Below, piece after piece: positions 61,474-64,000 of a stretch of 64,000 nt of DNA. Source of the stretch: Chryseobacterium daecheongense (GTDB lineage: Bacteria > Bacteroidota > Bacteroidia > Flavobacteriales > Weeksellaceae); assembly GCF_003729955.1 (NCBI RefSeq), contig NZ_RJTX01000001.1, positions 1,674,001-1,738,000 on the forward strand, in the 5' to 3' direction. The notes below the pieces were generated by a model, which worked only from the letters and a program-made list of their open reading frames with translations, ran no database searches and was not told where the DNA came from. Both the position numbers and the translations under genes were made by a program. Every line of letters starts with the position of its first letter. Position 1 is the first letter of the stretch.

Positions 61474-64000
61474 TTAGTTAATATCCTCGAATTCTTTCTT
61501 AGAACCAACGATTACATTCTGATATTCTTTAAGACCTGTACCTGCAGGAATTCTGTGTCCTACAATTACATTTTCTTTAAGACCATTCAGATCATCTACT
61601 TTACCTGCAACAGCCGCTTCGTTAAGAACTTTTGTAGTTTCCTGGAACGATGCTGCAGACATGAATGATTTAGTTTGAAGAGCTGCTCTTGTAATCCCTT
61701 GCAATACAGGCGTTGCTGTAGCAGGAAGTGCTTCTCTTACTACCACTAAAGCTTGATCTTCACGTTTCAGCTTAGAGTTTTCGTCTCTTAATTCTCTTGC
61801 CGTAATCATCTGACCTGGCTTGAATTCTTTAGAATCTCCAGCATCTACTACTACTTTAAGACCGAATACTCTGTTGTTTTCTTCTAAGAAGTCATACTTA
61901 TGCTCTAAAGCACCTTCAAGGAATTGAGTATCACCTCCATCAACAATCTCTACTTTCGTCATCATCTGTCTTACGATGATTTCGAAGTGCTTATCGTCAA
62001 TTTTTACCCCTTGTAGACGGTAAACTTCCTGGATCTCATTAACAAGATATTCCTGAACCGCAGTTGGACCTTTAATTCTCAAGATATCTTCCGGTGTAAT
62101 AGAACCATCAGAAAGCGGAGCTCCTGCTCTTACGAAGTCATTCTCCTGAACAAGGATCTGGTTGGAAAGTTTCACTAAGTACACTTTTCTTTCTCCGGTT
62201 TTCGCTTCAACAATAAGTTCTCTGTTACCTCTCTTAATTTTTCCGTAAGAAACTACCCCATCGATTTCTGTAACCACCGCCGGGTTTGAAGGGTTTCTTG
62301 CTTCGAATAATTCGGTAACTCTCGGAAGACCTCCGGTGATATCCCCTGCTTTCGCAGATTTTCTCGGGATCTTGATTAAGATTTTACCTGCTTTGATTTT
62401 TTCACCGTCATTAACCATTAAGTGAGCTCCTACCGGTAAGTTGTAAGCTTTTTGCTCAACTCCTTTAGAATCTACTACTCTTAATGTAGGTACGGCTTTC
62501 TTATTTCTTGATTCAGAGATTACTTTTTCTTCGAATCCTGTTTGTTCGTCAATTTCAAGCTGGAATGAAACCCCTTGGATGATATCTTCATATTCTACCT
62601 TACCTGATGTTTCAGCAATGATAACCGCGTTATACGGATCCCACTTACAGATCAGATCTCCTTTCTTCACTTTATCACCAGGCTTCACTGCCAATACGGA
62701 ACCGTAAGGAACGTTGGCAACCATTAGCGGAGTTCTTGTTTCGTTGTCCGCAACCAATCTGAATTCTGTTGAACGGGAAACTACAACTTCAGCAGTGTTA
62801 CCATTTTCATCTTCAGAAGTAATGGTTCTTACTTCATCCATTTCAACGATACCGTCTCTTCTTGCAACAATTGATGGGTTTTCTGATACGTTTCCTGCAG
62901 TACCCCCTTGGTGGAAGGTTCTCAATGTTAACTGAGTTCCCGGTTCCCCGATGGATTGTGCTGCAATTACACCTACCGCTTCACCCATGTGGATCACTTT
63001 ACCTGTTGCCAAGTTTCTTCCGTAACATTTAGCACAGATACCTTTCTTAGCTTCACAAGTTAATGGTGAACGAACCTCAACTGCTTCTAATCCTGCCTCT
63101 TCGATTCTCTTCGCCAATACTTCGTTGATTACCTGGTCTGCTTCAGCGATTAATTCGTCTGTTTCAGGATCATAAATGTTATGAAGAGAAACTCTACCTA
63201 AGATTCTTTCGGAGATTTTTTCAACGATCTCGTCATTTTTCTTAAGTGCAGTAACTTCAGTACCTCTTAAAGTACCACAATCGTCTTCTGTAACGATAAC
63301 GTCTTGTGCAACGTCTACCAATCTTCTCGTTAAGTAACCAGCATCGGCTGTCTTAAGAGCGGTATCCGCAAGACCTTTACGTGCACCGTGGGTAGAGATA
63401 AAGTACTCAAGGATCGAAAGACCTTCTTTAAAGTTCGCAACGATTGGGTTTTCGATGATTTCCGCTCCGGTAGATCCGGCTTTTTGCGGTTTTGCCATCA
63501 AACCTCTCATCCCTGATAACTGACGGATCTGTTCTTTAGATCCCCTTGCTCCAGAGTCAAGCATCATATATACAGAGTTGAATCCACCTTGGTCAGATTT
63601 CATTCTGCTCATGATCATTTCAGTTAATCCAGCGTTGGTGTTTGTCCAAACGTCGATTACCTGGTTATAACGTTCTGTATCTGTAATAAGACCCATGTTA
63701 TAATTCGCTCTAATCTCATCTACATTTTCAACAGCCTGAGCAATCATCTGCTTCTTCTCAGCAGGAACCACAATGTCTCCTAATGAGAATGAAAGACCTC
63801 CTTTGAATGCGTTTGAATATCCTAGATCTTTCATGGCATCCAAGAACTTCACGGTTGTAGGGAAGTCTGTATCAGCAAGGATCTTACCGATAACGTTTCT
63901 CAATGACTTTTTAGTTAAAAGCTCATTGATATATCCTACCTGTTTAGGTACAATCTGGTTGAATAGAATTCTACCAACAGTAGTTTCAATTAATCTTGTT
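61474..64000 (-). CDS. rpoC: RNA polymerase beta' subunit, C-terminal part (runs off the window)
   Basis: The frame is open from the right edge to the stop at 61474, about 840 residues, all C-terminal of the active site. It contains [20 protein letters not shown] (bridge-helix region), the zinc-binding Cys set in [20 protein letters not shown], and [20 protein letters not shown] + LRTFHQGG (trigger loop). The tail ends in [14 protein letters not shown]. Expected to be preceded by rpoB to the right of the window. Confidence 0.98.
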   Translation of the reverse strand, partial: TRLIETTVGRILFNQIVPKQVGYINELLTKKSLRNVIGKILADTDFPTTVKFLDAMKDLGYSNAFKGGLSFSLGDIVVPAEKKQMIAQAVENVDEIRANYNMGLITDTERYNQVIDVWTNTNAGLTEMIMSRMKSDQGGFNSVYMMLDSGARGSKEQIRQLSGMRGLMAKPQKAGSTGAEIIENPIVANFKEGLSILEYFISTHGARKGLADTALKTADAGYLTRRLVDVAQDVIVTEDDCGTLRGTEVTALKKNDEIVEKISERILGRVSLHNIYDPETDELIAEADQVINEVLAKRIEEAGLEAVEVRSPLTCEAKKGICAKCYGRNLATGKVIHMGEAVGVIAAQSIGEPGTQLTLRTFHQGGTAGNVSENPSIVARRDGIVEMDEVRTITSEDENGNTAEVVVSRSTEFRLVADNETRTPLMVANVPYGSVLAVKPGDKVKKGDLICKWDPYNAVIIAETSGKVEYEDIIQGVSFQLEIDEQTGFEEKVISESRNKKAVPTLRVVDSKGVEQKAYNLPVGAHLMVNDGEKIKAGKILIKIPRKSAKAGDITGGLPRVTELFEARNPSNPAVVTEIDGVVSYGKIKRGNRELIVEAKTGERKVYLVKLSNQILVQENDFVRAGAPLSDGSITPEDILRIKGPTAVQEYLVNEIQEVYRLQGVKIDDKHFEIIVRQMMTKVEIVDGGDTQFLEGALEHKYDFLEENNRVFGLKVVVDAGDSKEFKPGQMITARELRDENSKLKREDQALVVVREALPATATPVLQGITRAALQTKSFMSAASFQETTKVLNEAAVAGKVDDLNGLKENVIVGHRIPAGTGLKEYQNVIVGSKKEFEDIN

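Overview
The window reads as a low-GC Bacteroidota chromosome, most like a Chryseobacterium-type member of the Flavobacteriia (Weeksellaceae). The evidence is a RagA/SusC TonB-dependent receptor, several secreted proteins with type IX secretion C-terminal domains, promoters of the Bacteroidota form TAnnTTTG (some with TTG 20 bases upstream), poor Shine-Dalgarno use, and Bacteroidota-restricted families (DUF6702, DUF3467 next to rpoC, DUF5777, DUF4919). The organism is inferred, not proven. No tRNA, rRNA, CRISPR array or transposase was seen.

Layout. 1-15.6 kb: partial SusC-like receptor, rnhB, yidC, pyrG, radA, a WG-repeat protein, a secreted metalloprotease, an ACP phosphodiesterase, then DUF6702, HupE-like and M1 peptidase genes. 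15.7-21.3 kb: a tiny double-glycine leader peptide, a LytTR two-component system, a DUF2490 barrel and two carboxylate-type transporters. 21.4-29.75 kb: the groES-groEL locus and an accessory region. A four-helix-bundle (23S IVS-type) gene flanked by heptanucleotide repeats sits between groES and groEL. Behind groEL lie a membrane-protein gene bracketed by inverted repeats, a second diverged copy of the groEL 3' end, a large A+T-rich HD plus Hsp90-like ATPase gene, a divergent XRE regulator, and a hairpin-rich leader feeding a small split or overlapping gene pair. 29.8-43.3 kb: many small single genes (lipoprotein, DUF2461, DinB, RibD-C, DUF2200), an FMN riboswitch with ribB, T9SS cargo, an MFS carrier, a methyltransferase and an M43 protease. 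43.3-57 kb: ABC exporter, hydrolases, truA, lpxK, TlpA-like protein, DNA polymerase IV, alpha-amylase, carboxylesterase, an HxlR/NmrA divergent pair and an NPP phosphodiesterase. 57-64 kb: a leftward envelope redox operon (DUF5777, cytochrome c, YceI, ankyrin, secreted T9SS protein), a Crp/Fnr regulator, DUF3467 and the C-terminal part of rpoC.

The most unusual part is the groESL neighbourhood, where at least two insertions are visible and where the HD/GHKL ATPase with its XRE regulator looks like a candidate defence or stress-response module. A second candidate is the double-glycine peptide next to a membrane LytS/LytTR pair. Homology calls rest on motif recognition alone; no searches were run.
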